DNA of 64,000 bases from Domibacillus sp. PGB-M46 (lineage in GTDB: Bacteria > Bacillota > Bacilli > Bacillales > Domibacillaceae), in assembly GCF_022668875.1 (NCBI RefSeq), contig NZ_JAKGCR010000013.1, forward strand, positions 1 to 64,000, given 5' to 3'. The first letter of the stretch is position 1, and each line of letters begins with the position of its first letter. This document shows, one piece after another, positions 9,384 to 17,247 of this stretch. The translations under genes were made by a program, and so were the position numbers. A model generated the notes under the pieces. That model saw only the letters and a program-made list of their open reading frames with translations, did no database searches and was not told the DNA's origin.

Positions 9384-9398
9384 GCGGCCGCTTTTCCC
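9370..9398 (+). terminator. moaC terminator overlapping the stop codon
   Basis: Two GCGGCCGC octamers (9370-9377 and 9384-9391) enclose AGTTAA, which contains the moaC stop codon. A TTTT tract follows. The stem starts inside the last codons of moaC. Confidence 0.85.
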
Positions 9399-9442
9399 TT
9401 CCTCTACCACCGAATGAAAAGCTCTACACTTTTTATGCCTTT

Positions 9443-9943
9443 TTATTTTCTAGCTTCATGAAGCAAATGCGCCGCTTCCGGCAAAATCAACTTCCGCATC
9501 GCTAGATCAACCGCCCCGCGCGAGCCCGGCAGAGCAAAAAGCAGCTTTCCGCCTTTAGCTGTTCCCGCTAACGCTCTGGATAACATCGCTTTTGTGCCAA
9601 TATCTTCTGTGAAACTTAAATAACGAAAAAACTCTCCAAATCCCGGAATTTCCTTTTGAAGCAGCGGCTTTACCGTCTCAATAGTAATATCCCGGGGTGC
9701 AATGCCAGTTCCGCCTGTTACAATGATCAAATCAATCTGATCATCTTCGAGCCACTTTCCAATCATCCCGCCCACTGCTTCCTGTTCATCCGGCACAATG
9801 GCATACCGCATCGTTTGATGGCCGTTTTCTTCCAGGAGAGCCTGGATGTGAGCACCGCTTTTATCCGATTCAACGGTTCGTGTGTCGCTCACAGTCAGAA
9901 CACCGGCTGAACATGACGTTTCTTTCCCAAAATCAACTGACAT
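9443..9943 (-). CDS. moaB: MoaB/Mog-type molybdopterin adenylyltransferase
   Basis: A 166-aa protein that binds molybdopterin and, in the Mog branch of the family, adenylates it before molybdenum insertion. The motifs VTGGTGIAPRD (near 95) and LFALPGSRGAVDLAM (near 135) are diagnostic. It lies 15 bp after moeB on the minus strand, with AAGGGGGAG before the ATG. Confidence 0.95.
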   Translation of the reverse strand: MSVDFGKETSCSAGVLTVSDTRTVESDKSGAHIQALLEENGHQTMRYAIVPDEQEAVGGMIGKWLEDDQIDLIIVTGGTGIAPRDITIETVKPLLQKEIPGFGEFFRYLSFTEDIGTKAMLSRALAGTAKGGKLLFALPGSRGAVDLAMRKLILPEAAHLLHEARK

Positions 9944-9958
9944 TTCTTCCGCTCCCCC

Positions 9959-10978
9959 TTAACTGAAAAGCTGGTTATAAATTTTCAAAGCCTGCTTAGC
10001 GTCCTGCATTCCATGAAAAAACAAACGACCGTTTTCAAACAAAACAATTCGATGTTCACCAAACATAATCTGCAAAAAATAAGGCGTCCGCTTATGTTTC
10101 AACTGCTGTTTCCGGGCTATTTTCTCTCCGTCTTCAAGTGTCAGCGTCCGGCCGGCACCAGGTGTCAGCTGAATGGTGTCACGGCCGCACAATAAAGCCG
10201 CCTTTGTTTCATCTGACTGCCTCAAAGCCGGATACGTGCGTTTCACTCCGCACGACAGGCAGTCCAGCCGCTTCATTTTCTTCACACCGAATGCGTGCTT
10301 TTCATTTGTCCATGTGTCAATTCGCAGCATATCACGCCGTATAGAGTCAGCGTTCCCCGTCAACCATTTTAGTGCTTCAGCGCACTGAAAAGCTGCAGTT
10401 ATATATACAGCCGGCGCAATCACACCGGCCGTGTCGCATGTTTCAGCAGAAGAGGGAAGTACCGGCAGCAGGCATCGAAAGCAAGGGCCTTCTCCGGGGA
10501 TAAACGGCATAACAACACTTGTTGCACCGACGCAGGCTCCATAGATCCAAGGAATGCCATGCTTGACACTTGCATCATTGATCACAAGACGTGTTTCGAA
10601 ATTGTCGGTCCCGTCAATCAGTAGATCGCTTCGCTGTGCCAGCCCTTCAATGAGCGCTGCATCTGCATGATCCATCCACGTTTCCACAGCAACCTCGCTA
10701 TTGACGGCCGCCAGACGCTTTTTCGCCGCTTCCACTTTTGGCATCATATCGAGTGCATCCGCTTCTGTGTAAAGCGGCTGCCTGTGCAGGTTAGACACTT
10801 CAACATAATCACGATCGACAAGCAGCAGCCGGCCAACACCAGCGCGCGCCAGTGTATCTGCCGCGGCAGAACCGAGCGCCCCGCACCCAATAATCGCGAC
10901 CGTTGACTGCGCCAGCCCTTCCTGGCCTTTTCTGCCGATCGGATAAAATTTTTGCTGCTTTGCAAACCGGTTTTCCAT
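9959..10978 (-). CDS. moeB: MoeB/ThiF-type adenylyltransferase
   Basis: A 339-aa E1-like enzyme that adenylates the C-terminal glycine of MoaD (and possibly ThiS). The ATP loop is GCGALGSAAADTLARAGVG (near 32), with VSNLHRQ and DGTDNFETR. Zinc is held by CFRCLL and CLSCGV pairs. The length matches Bacillus MoeB, which I recall as 339 aa. No separate rhodanese domain is obvious. It is the first gene of moeB-moaB. Confidence 0.93.
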   Translation of the reverse strand: MENRFAKQQKFYPIGRKGQEGLAQSTVAIIGCGALGSAAADTLARAGVGRLLLVDRDYVEVSNLHRQPLYTEADALDMMPKVEAAKKRLAAVNSEVAVETWMDHADAALIEGLAQRSDLLIDGTDNFETRLVINDASVKHGIPWIYGACVGATSVVMPFIPGEGPCFRCLLPVLPSSAETCDTAGVIAPAVYITAAFQCAEALKWLTGNADSIRRDMLRIDTWTNEKHAFGVKKMKRLDCLSCGVKRTYPALRQSDETKAALLCGRDTIQLTPGAGRTLTLEDGEKIARKQQLKHKRTPYFLQIMFGEHRIVLFENGRLFFHGMQDAKQALKIYNQLFS

Positions 10979-11096
10979 TTTCCCGCTTCCTCCCTGACGC
11001 TTTTCCCATCTTCATGGATAGATTGCTGTATGCTTTTAACGGCTTCGTTTGATTCTTTTATTTTACCATACTCTTTTTCTTTCCGCGCAGCCAGAC

Positions 11097-11143
11097 AAAA
11101 GGATAAAGGCGCCCCGCAGCGCGCGAAACACCTTTATCCTTTT
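11097..11143. terminator. Inverted repeat / likely terminator
   Basis: AAAAGGATAAAGG (11097-11109) and CCTTTATCCTTTT (11131-11143) are a perfect 13-bp inverted repeat around a 21-base GC-rich loop. It coincides with the stop codon of the chemoreceptor fragment and faces moeB. Confidence 0.6.
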
Positions 11144-11298
11144 GATAGCGTAAATTTGTCAATGGCCCGCCGAAGTGTATCAACAACGAGAGAGCTTTGC
11201 CCTGAGTCAAAGCGCACGTCTTTAATCAGCTCAGCCATTTCCCCTGCCGACCCGTCCACCTGCCCGATTGTCTGTGCGTTTTGTACATTGCTTCTTAT
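11134..11298 (-). pseudogene. Possible chemoreceptor (MCP-type) C-terminal fragment
   Basis: On the minus strand a 54-codon frame without its own early start reads NVQNAQTIGQVDGSAGEM, then AELIKDVRFDSGQSSLVVDT and LRRAIDKFTLSKG, then stops in a terminator-like repeat. The heptad-like tail resembles the extreme C-terminus of globin-coupled or soluble methyl-accepting proteins. The rest of the gene is absent. The identification is by eye and moderate. Confidence 0.45.
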
Positions 11299-11470
11299 TC
11301 ATGCAACGAATGGGACGGTTAGAATGAGAGCCGATAAGGCAGCGGGCTTTCCACATCAGCTTCTTTTAAAAAGCGGTGCCTCCCGACAAGCAGCCTGTCC
11401 GTTTTCTTTATGAAAGAAAAGACTGACGACTTTGCCGCCAGCCTTGGAACAGGTATTTATATGCAAGCCT
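11299..11470. other. Intergenic stretch without a recognised gene
   Basis: No supported gene was seen. It separates the chemoreceptor fragment from the end of the ABC importer operon and may be deletion debris. Confidence 0.35.
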
Positions 11471-12538
11471 TCATTTATAAATGCCAATGATCTCAACCGC
11501 CTTTTCTGTAACGGTTGTATCAATCGCTTTATCAAAATCAAATTCGCCGCGGATGGCTCCATGTTTCTTGTACATATCATATTGCTGGCGGATATCGTCT
11601 ACGAACATTTTTCCATTTGGATCAAGGCCTGTTACGTACACTTCTTCCCACACTGCTGCATCCTTCAAAGAAGTATACTTGGTCATAATGTCAATGATCT
11701 CTTTCTTGCCTTCTCCTTTCTTAAAGGCATCGTTATAGTCGCGGACTCCTTTTAAATAGGCAGCCATAAAGCGCAGAGAAATATCCTTTTGTTCGTTAAT
11801 AAACTGCGGCGAGCCAAGCACCATGGCAATTTGCGCTTTCGGGGCAAAGTCCGTTGCATCACCGAAGCGGACATGAATGCCTTCCGATACGCCCTGCGTA
11901 ATGAGCGGTTCAATTTGAAGCGCTGCATCAACGGAGCCATTTTCGATAGCTGCCAGCATATTGCCGAAGTCCGGCATTAAAACAAACTCTACGTCGCTTT
12001 CCTTTAAGCCGGCGTGCTCGAGCATTTTCCGGAAGATATAATCATCAACCGCGTGCTCGGTGGATACCGCTACTTTTTTCCCTTTTAAATCGCTGTAATC
12101 TTTAATTTCATCCTTCTTGTCTGCGCCAATCACGAAAGTAAAATACGATTTTCCTTTTTCATTGTGCCCTTTGTCAGCGATAATTTTCACATCGATTCCT
12201 TGAGCAATGGCGTTGAAGAATGAGGCGGAAGAAACCCCTCCCGCAATATCTACTTCACCGGATGCAAGAGCGGGAAGCATATCGTCACTGTTAGCAAACG
12301 TCGCAAACTCCACTTCAATGTTGTAGTCCTCAAAATATCCTTTTTCATTGGCAATGTAAAATCCAGCACCGGATGCTGAACCGTCTTCCGCTATAATGAC
12401 TTTTGTTTTTTCTTCCAAAGGAGCCAGATCACCGGATGGATTAGTCTTACTTACTTCATTCCCTACACTAGATGGTTTTTCTTCTCCACAGCCCGCTAAA
12501 AGGAACATAACACTTAACAATCCAAGCCACTTTTTCAT
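11471..12538 (-). CDS. ABC importer substrate-binding lipoprotein (NMT1/SsuA/TauA type)
   Basis: A 355-aa secreted lipoprotein. The signal peptide ends in the lipobox LAGC (residues 14-17). The mature part has NMT1-like features: GAGFYIANEKGYFEDYNIEV, LASGEVDIAGG, LKGKKVAVSTEHAVD and IENGSVDAALQIEPL. Family substrates include sulfonates, taurine, nitrate, thiamine precursors and riboflavin; none can be singled out here. No thiamine or FMN riboswitch precedes the operon. Last gene of permease-ATPase-binding protein. Confidence 0.85.
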   Translation of the reverse strand: MKKWLGLLSVMFLLAGCGEEKPSSVGNEVSKTNPSGDLAPLEEKTKVIIAEDGSASGAGFYIANEKGYFEDYNIEVEFATFANSDDMLPALASGEVDIAGGVSSASFFNAIAQGIDVKIIADKGHNEKGKSYFTFVIGADKKDEIKDYSDLKGKKVAVSTEHAVDDYIFRKMLEHAGLKESDVEFVLMPDFGNMLAAIENGSVDAALQIEPLITQGVSEGIHVRFGDATDFAPKAQIAMVLGSPQFINEQKDISLRFMAAYLKGVRDYNDAFKKGEGKKEIIDIMTKYTSLKDAAVWEEVYVTGLDPNGKMFVDDIRQQYDMYKKHGAIRGEFDFDKAIDTTVTEKAVEIIGIYK

Positions 12539-12551
12539 TCTGAAGCTCCTT

Positions 12552-13331
12552 TCATTCTCTTGATCCCTGTACTTCTTCCTGCAGATGCTGCCAGATTTTC
12601 GAAAAGGCGGCGGTCATGTCCGGATTGGACCGGATATCTTCAAGCTTTCTTGGCCTCGGCAGATCAATGCGGACATCAGCAGCAATACGGCCGGGCTGCG
12701 CGCTCATCAAAAGAACCCGGTCGCTTAAATAAAGAGCTTCATCGATACTGTGTGTAATAAAAAGAACCGTTTTCTTCGTTTCGGACCAAATCGACAGCAG
12801 CTCCTCCTGCAAAATAAACCGGTTCTGTTCATCGAGTGCCCCGAATGGTTCATCCATGAGCAGAATCTCAGGGTCGTTCGCAAAAGCCCTGGCGATGCTG
12901 ACCCGCTGCTTCATTCCGCCTGAAAGCTCTTTCGGATACATTTTCGCGAATTTCTCCAGTCCTACTTTCGCCAAAAAATATTGTGTTTTTTCTTTCACAT
13001 AGGATTTTGGCAAGTGACGCATATTCAAACCGAAGGCGACGTTTTCTTCTACTGTCAGCCACGGCAGAAGCCCCTTCTCCTGAAACACCATCGACTGGCC
13101 CGGACGGTCTGCACCACTTTTTTGAATGTCAAAACGGCCGGCACTTTGTTTTTCGAGACCGGCAATAATACGGAGCAGTGTGGTTTTTCCGCATCCGCTC
13201 GGTCCAACCAAACAAACAAATTCCCCTTCTGCGATATCAACGGAAATCCTCTCAATAGCGGTTGTACTGCCCTGCTTTTTATAAAAAACTTTCGTCAGCT
13301 CGCGAATGGATATTTTTGGCTTATCATTCAT
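12552..13331 (-). CDS. ABC importer ATP-binding protein (SsuB/TauB type)
   Basis: A 259-aa ATPase subunit. Walker A is GPSGCGKTT (near 43), the signature LSGGMKQRVSIARAFA (near 140) and Walker B LLMDEPFGALD (near 160), followed by the H-loop FITHSIDEAL. The MDEPFGALD form is typical of the nitrate/sulfonate/taurine importers. It lies 4 bp after the permease gene and 13 bp before the binding protein. Confidence 0.92.
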   Translation of the reverse strand: MNDKPKISIRELTKVFYKKQGSTTAIERISVDIAEGEFVCLVGPSGCGKTTLLRIIAGLEKQSAGRFDIQKSGADRPGQSMVFQEKGLLPWLTVEENVAFGLNMRHLPKSYVKEKTQYFLAKVGLEKFAKMYPKELSGGMKQRVSIARAFANDPEILLMDEPFGALDEQNRFILQEELLSIWSETKKTVLFITHSIDEALYLSDRVLLMSAQPGRIAADVRIDLPRPRKLEDIRSNPDMTAAFSKIWQHLQEEVQGSRE

Positions 13332-13335
13332 CTAA

Positions 13336-14142
13336 TCACCTCCACGGAAGTAACTTTCGCTGCAGTGCACGCAGAAGCAGGGAAAAAAGATAGCCGAAAA
13401 ATGAAATTAAAATAAGCCCGACAAACATGTCTTTGAGCAGAAACGCATTATACGATGTCCAGATTAAGTAGCCAATTCCCGACCGCGCCCCCATCATCTC
13501 AGCCGCTACGATGGTTAATAGAGCAATCGCCTGCCCCATTTGAACTCCTTCAAGCATAAAGGGAAGTGAACCAGGCAGGGCAATTTTAAAAAAGAAATCT
13601 TTACGGCTTGCGCCATAGTTTTTAGCTACGTCCAAGTACATGGAATCAATGGAAACAACACCAGCCGCTGTATTGATCACCACTGGAAAAAAGACACTCC
13701 CTGCAATCGTCACAACTTTCGACGTTTCACCAATGCCAAACAAAATTAAAATGATTGGCAGCAGCGCAAGTGTGGGGATGGGCATAAGCGCCATAATTAG
13801 AGGAGAAAGAAAATGCCTGATTGGTGCATACAAGCCCATGAACAGACCGAGGATAATACCGGGAATGGCTCCAAGCAAAAAGCCCACAAAAATACGAAAC
13901 AATGAAATCCGAATATGCCCGAACAGTTCACCGCTTACAAGCATATCAACAAACGTAGCTGCAATAGCGGTCGGCGGCGGAAAAAACCGTGCATCGATTA
14001 AGCCGCTTCGGGACAAAAATTCCCAGATCAGCAGAAGAAAAAGTGGAGAAAAAACAGTTAAGGCCGTTTTTGCTTTTTGCCGTTTACGTTCCTTCTTCCA
14101 TTCCTGTTTTTCGGTTTCCACCGGATTGTGTAAAATTTTCAT
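13336..14142 (-). CDS. ABC importer permease (SsuC/TauC type)
   Basis: A 268-aa permease with about six membrane segments and a BPD-transport EAA-type loop (YGASRKDFFFKIALPGSLPF). The ATG at 14142 is preferred over the GTG at 14151 because AGAGGTGG sits 5 bp before it. It is the first gene of the three-gene importer operon, and only about 50 bp separate its start from the upstream terminator, which must hold the promoter. Confidence 0.92.
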   Translation of the reverse strand: MKILHNPVETEKQEWKKERKRQKAKTALTVFSPLFLLLIWEFLSRSGLIDARFFPPPTAIAATFVDMLVSGELFGHIRISLFRIFVGFLLGAIPGIILGLFMGLYAPIRHFLSPLIMALMPIPTLALLPIILILFGIGETSKVVTIAGSVFFPVVINTAAGVVSIDSMYLDVAKNYGASRKDFFFKIALPGSLPFMLEGVQMGQAIALLTIVAAEMMGARSGIGYLIWTSYNAFLLKDMFVGLILISFFGYLFSLLLRALQRKLLPWR

Positions 14143-14195
14143 GTTCACCACCTCTTCTTACCAATAATATGCATGCTTTTAAAAGTGTGTTCCCA

Positions 14196-14241
14196 CCAAA
14201 AAAGCCGGCCTGCTCGCATTTGAGCAGGCCGGCTTTTTTGG
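14196..14241. terminator. Bidirectional-looking terminator with a 20-bp perfect stem
   Basis: Twenty perfectly paired bases (14196-14215 with 14222-14241) enclose a 6-base loop, with A6 before and T6 after. On the minus strand it ends the GIY-YIG gene, whose stop is at 14253. Confidence 0.92.
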
Positions 14242-14252
14242 TATTTACTTAT

Positions 14253-14477
14253 TTAACGGAATCGATCTCTACCATATTCGTTCCATTCTTTCTGTAAAGC
14301 CTTGTTTGTGCTTGAACCTGCTTCCAGCCCGAACTTCCGCCCATTCAACGTTTTAAAATTCCGAGTGCTGCCAATAAAGATCTTTTGATTGATCGTATTT
14401 TTTATTTCATACACGCCTGCTTCTATCTTCATTTCTTTAATCTGCTGTTTCAGTTCTCTTTTTCTCTCCCTTTTCAT
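14253..14477 (-). CDS. Small GIY-YIG domain protein
   Basis: A 74-aa protein with a basic N-terminal helix (MKRERKRELKQQIKEMK) and then GVYEIKN and KIFIGSTRNF. These correspond to the GIY and YIG strands of the GIY-YIG nuclease fold, with Phe in place of the second Tyr. The domain ends soon after WNEYGRDRFR, so it is shorter than a full nuclease. It follows the DUF2087 gene by 9 bp; I recall such pairs in other Bacillus genomes. The role is unknown and activity uncertain. Confidence 0.75.
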   Translation of the reverse strand: MKRERKRELKQQIKEMKIEAGVYEIKNTINQKIFIGSTRNFKTLNGRKFGLEAGSSTNKALQKEWNEYGRDRFR

Positions 14478-14486
14478 TGCCTCCCC

Positions 14487-15233
14487 TTATTCATTCACCC
14501 AATATTCGCTTCCGTCCGGCTTGCGGTTTAAAAATCCATATTCAATTAAGTATCTTCGTATTTTGACGTAATCATTGAAAATAGCGAATAGAATCTCGTT
14601 TGTTTCTTTTTCGCTATACACCTGGCCTGCTTTGAACTTTTTCGCCATTTCCCGCATGATAATGAGCCGCTGTTTTTCTTTTGGCGGAAATGCGAGCAGA
14701 ATTCCCTCTGGCATAAACTTTTGAATCACCTTTTCCTGTTCCTCTTCTGTTACGTTATAACGGCTGTCAACCATTCTAGCCTGTTTGTGGGGAGGGACGA
14801 CAACAGGAGCATGGGCATCCCTTTCATTTAACAGCTCCATCACTGCCAAAAACATTTTAGCCTGGCGTTCTTTTTCTTTTAGTACAAAACGATGGTTTCG
14901 GATGGTGGAAATACTTCCGATCCCCATTTCCGCTTGTATTTCTTTATTGTTTTTTCCCTCGTAAAAAAGGCGAAGCAGCTTATTTTGATGTTCGGTCAGC
15001 CCCGTCAGCTTTTTATCCATTTTCATGATATAGTCAAAAACAGAGACATGTTCTTGGTTAATGTGAGCCTGCGTATACCGCTCCGCGTCATAGAGCTTGT
15101 CTTCAACCGGATAAATGATCCCTTTCTCAATTCTTTTTCCGCACAGAAGGCAGGTAAAAAAATCAGTTTCTTCTACGTAGCCTTTTTTTAATTCTTGAAT
15201 CGATGCATTCCAAAACATTGCTGAAGTATCCAT
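14487..15233 (-). CDS. LuxR-like HTH / DUF2087 domain protein
   Basis: A 248-aa protein. The N-terminus has a possible zinc site (CLLCGKRIEKG with HINQEH near 60). The middle is a LuxR-like HTH (LTEHQNKLLRLFYEGKNNKE then IQAEMGIGSISTIRNHRFVL, about 80-120). The C-terminus (about 165-245, FMPEGILLAFPPKEKQRLII and YLIEYGFLNRKPDGSEYW) is a DUF2087 domain. The ATG at 15233 has better spacing to AAAAGGAA than the one at 15242. A transcriptional role is likely; the target is unknown. Confidence 0.8.
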   Translation of the reverse strand: MDTSAMFWNASIQELKKGYVEETDFFTCLLCGKRIEKGIIYPVEDKLYDAERYTQAHINQEHVSVFDYIMKMDKKLTGLTEHQNKLLRLFYEGKNNKEIQAEMGIGSISTIRNHRFVLKEKERQAKMFLAVMELLNERDAHAPVVVPPHKQARMVDSRYNVTEEEQEKVIQKFMPEGILLAFPPKEKQRLIIMREMAKKFKAGQVYSEKETNEILFAIFNDYVKIRRYLIEYGFLNRKPDGSEYWVNE

Positions 15234-15301
15234 AACAAACATTTCCTTTTTACGTTTATTTATTTATAGACATATTAATAAAACGTCTGTTTTATGTCAA
15301 T

Positions 15302-15335
15302 AAAAAAACCACCTGTTTTCTAGGTGGTTTAAAAA
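15302..15335 (-). terminator. Terminator of the first GH32 gene
   Basis: AAACCACCT (15306-15314) pairs with AGGTGGTTT (15322-15330), and a T7 run follows on the minus strand. Confidence 0.85.
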
Positions 15336-15338
15336 CAT

Positions 15339-16799
15339 TTATTCCTGTTTCCACACATCTTTCAGTTTCCATGCCGCGAACGAAACCAGCCTCGCTTCAC
15401 CGCCGTCGGCAAATAATTGAACCTTCGTACTTTTTTCATTCGGATAAATACGTCCGGTCATAACCGCTTCTCCATCATTCACAAACACTTCAACCGAAGA
15501 ACGATCGACAAATATATGCAGTTTCACAACAGCTGATACTCCAATTTTTGCCCTGCGGATACCGCCTTCCCCTTCACCAGATGAATGCCGGTCAAAAATA
15601 ATGGCTTGATCAGCTGCATCAAAGCGGATCGTCGTTTTTTCCCGGCTGTCTTCTGAACATCTTACATGCAGGCCAAACGACATGGCACTTCGCGCTTCAA
15701 ATTCCGCTTTGATTTCCAGACGGTCTCCGGATATATGGAACAGCTGTGTCCCGGAAAGAGGCATTGGACCGGCAATCGTTTTTTCCCGGCGCAGTTTTTT
15801 CAATTCTTCTACAGGCTGCATCACAAGCCGTCCCGATTGATTAAAGGACAGCTGGCGCGGAATCGTCAGCGCCCCTGCCCAGCCATGTGCCTGTTCCGGC
15901 ATAACCGCCTCCCACATATTCATCCAGCCGAATACAATCCGCCGTCCCTGGTCATCCTCAAATGACTGTGCCGCATAAAAATCAAAGCCTTGATCAAGCT
16001 CAGTAAATTCACTGTACGTGAATGCAGCCGTTTCGTAATCCAAATCACCGATCAGCGTTCCGGTCTGGTAAAGGTTTTGATAACGGTCGCCAGAAGCTTC
16101 AATGCCTTGCGGTGAAACGAGAAGCACATGCCTGCCCTCAAGCTCAAAAAAGTCAGGACATTCAAGCATGAATCCAAGCTTACCATCGCTTTTTATAATG
16201 GCTCCGCGATCCTTCCATGAAAAAAGATCCGCCGACTCATACAAGTGTACACGGCCAAGCTTGTCCTTTTGACTGCCGACAACCATATACCATTTCTCTT
16301 TATACTTCCACACTTTCGGGTCACGAAAATCAGCCGCGGCTCCCCGGGGAGGGGCAGAAATAACCGGGTTTTGTGGATGCTTCTCGAAATGAATGCCATC
16401 TGTGCTCGTTGCGATACACTGAACCTCTTTTATTCCGTCTTCACCTTCTGCATGTCCGGTATAAATAAGCGTTAATATACCGTCATGATCGACTGCACTG
16501 CCGGAAAAACAGCCGCTTCTGTCATATTCCTCATCTGGTGCAAGTGCAATCGGCAAATGCTCCCAGTGAACAAGGTCACGACTTTTCATATGCCCCCAAT
16601 GGATGGAGCCCGGTTTTACGTCATACGGGTGATGCTGATAAAACACGTGATAGTCACCCCGCCATTGAATAAGGCCGTTTGGATCATTTATCCAGCGGGC
16701 CGGCGCCATAATATGATAACCGAGCCGGTATGGACTGTGTGCTGCCCGTTTTTCGTCCTGACGAAAAGCGTGATGCGCTTTTTCAATTGCTTGTTTCAT
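15339..16799 (-). CDS. scrB: Sucrose-6-phosphate hydrolase, GH32 (copy 1)
   Basis: A 486-aa cytosolic beta-fructofuranosidase. The catalytic triad motifs are present: nucleophile Asp in WINDPNG (near 38), FRDPKVW (near 159) and acid/base Glu in LECPD (near 214). A C-terminal beta-sandwich ends near 480 (DRSSVEVFVNDGEAV). It splits sucrose-6-phosphate to glucose-6-phosphate and fructose. AAAGGAGG precedes the ATG. It is divergent from the LacI-type regulator. A cre-like site lies about 290 bp upstream. A second GH32 gene is in the same locus. Confidence 0.94.
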   Translation of the reverse strand: MKQAIEKAHHAFRQDEKRAAHSPYRLGYHIMAPARWINDPNGLIQWRGDYHVFYQHHPYDVKPGSIHWGHMKSRDLVHWEHLPIALAPDEEYDRSGCFSGSAVDHDGILTLIYTGHAEGEDGIKEVQCIATSTDGIHFEKHPQNPVISAPPRGAAADFRDPKVWKYKEKWYMVVGSQKDKLGRVHLYESADLFSWKDRGAIIKSDGKLGFMLECPDFFELEGRHVLLVSPQGIEASGDRYQNLYQTGTLIGDLDYETAAFTYSEFTELDQGFDFYAAQSFEDDQGRRIVFGWMNMWEAVMPEQAHGWAGALTIPRQLSFNQSGRLVMQPVEELKKLRREKTIAGPMPLSGTQLFHISGDRLEIKAEFEARSAMSFGLHVRCSEDSREKTTIRFDAADQAIIFDRHSSGEGEGGIRRAKIGVSAVVKLHIFVDRSSVEVFVNDGEAVMTGRIYPNEKSTKVQLFADGGEARLVSFAAWKLKDVWKQE

Positions 16800-17247
16800 T
16801 GATTCCGCCTCCTTTAAATGCCCGACAGCACTTTAAAAGTCATCTTTTATATGTATGGGAGCCGAAATATCCGCATACATCCGTTCAGCCTTTCCTGGTA
16901 TATCGCCTGGCAGCTCCCTCGCAGCAAGCCATGAACTTTCAGAACACGAAAGCGGGTTATTCTGGTTATTAACCACCCGTAAGTCATGGCGAACGGCTTT
17001 TTTCTTTTTGTAACAAATTCCAGGCAATTTTGTGTGCTTTAAAATGAAACTACTCAACTCCCTTAAACCTTTCTTCTTCATTTTATAGCGCTTACATTTC
17101 ATCATAGTCGATTTTTCTCTGTATTTCACTCCAAAACGGTGTGAACCGCTTCGTTTTCATAAAATTCTCTTTCTGTATTTCGCTTTCTTTCGTTTTCTCC
17201 CTTCTCTTCAATCATGTATAGTAGAAGATAGAAACGGAGTGGAATTG
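16800..17247. other. Long divergent regulatory region of the sucrose locus
   Basis: About 450 bp between scrB copy 1 and the regulator gene. It holds a cre-like site (17083-17096). A 98-codon minus-strand frame (16833-17129) lacks a convincing ribosome site and family resemblance, so I do not call it a gene. No riboswitch or SacT-type antiterminator target was recognised. Confidence 0.5.
17083..17096 (-). promoter_or_regulatory. Candidate cre (CcpA) site
   Basis: The minus strand reads TGTAAGCGCTATAA. It agrees with TGWAANCGNTNWCA at all fixed positions but one. Such a site fits carbon catabolite repression of a sucrose gene. Confidence 0.6.

Noticed and set aside
16880-17000. Possible T-box or antiterminator leader before scrB
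   Set aside because: A GGGTGG-like string exists but the rest of the T-box core is absent, and no SacT-type target was found.
16833-17129. 98-codon minus-strand frame between the first GH32 gene and scrR
   Set aside because: No ribosome site or family resemblance; it overlaps the cre-like site and reads like regulatory DNA.
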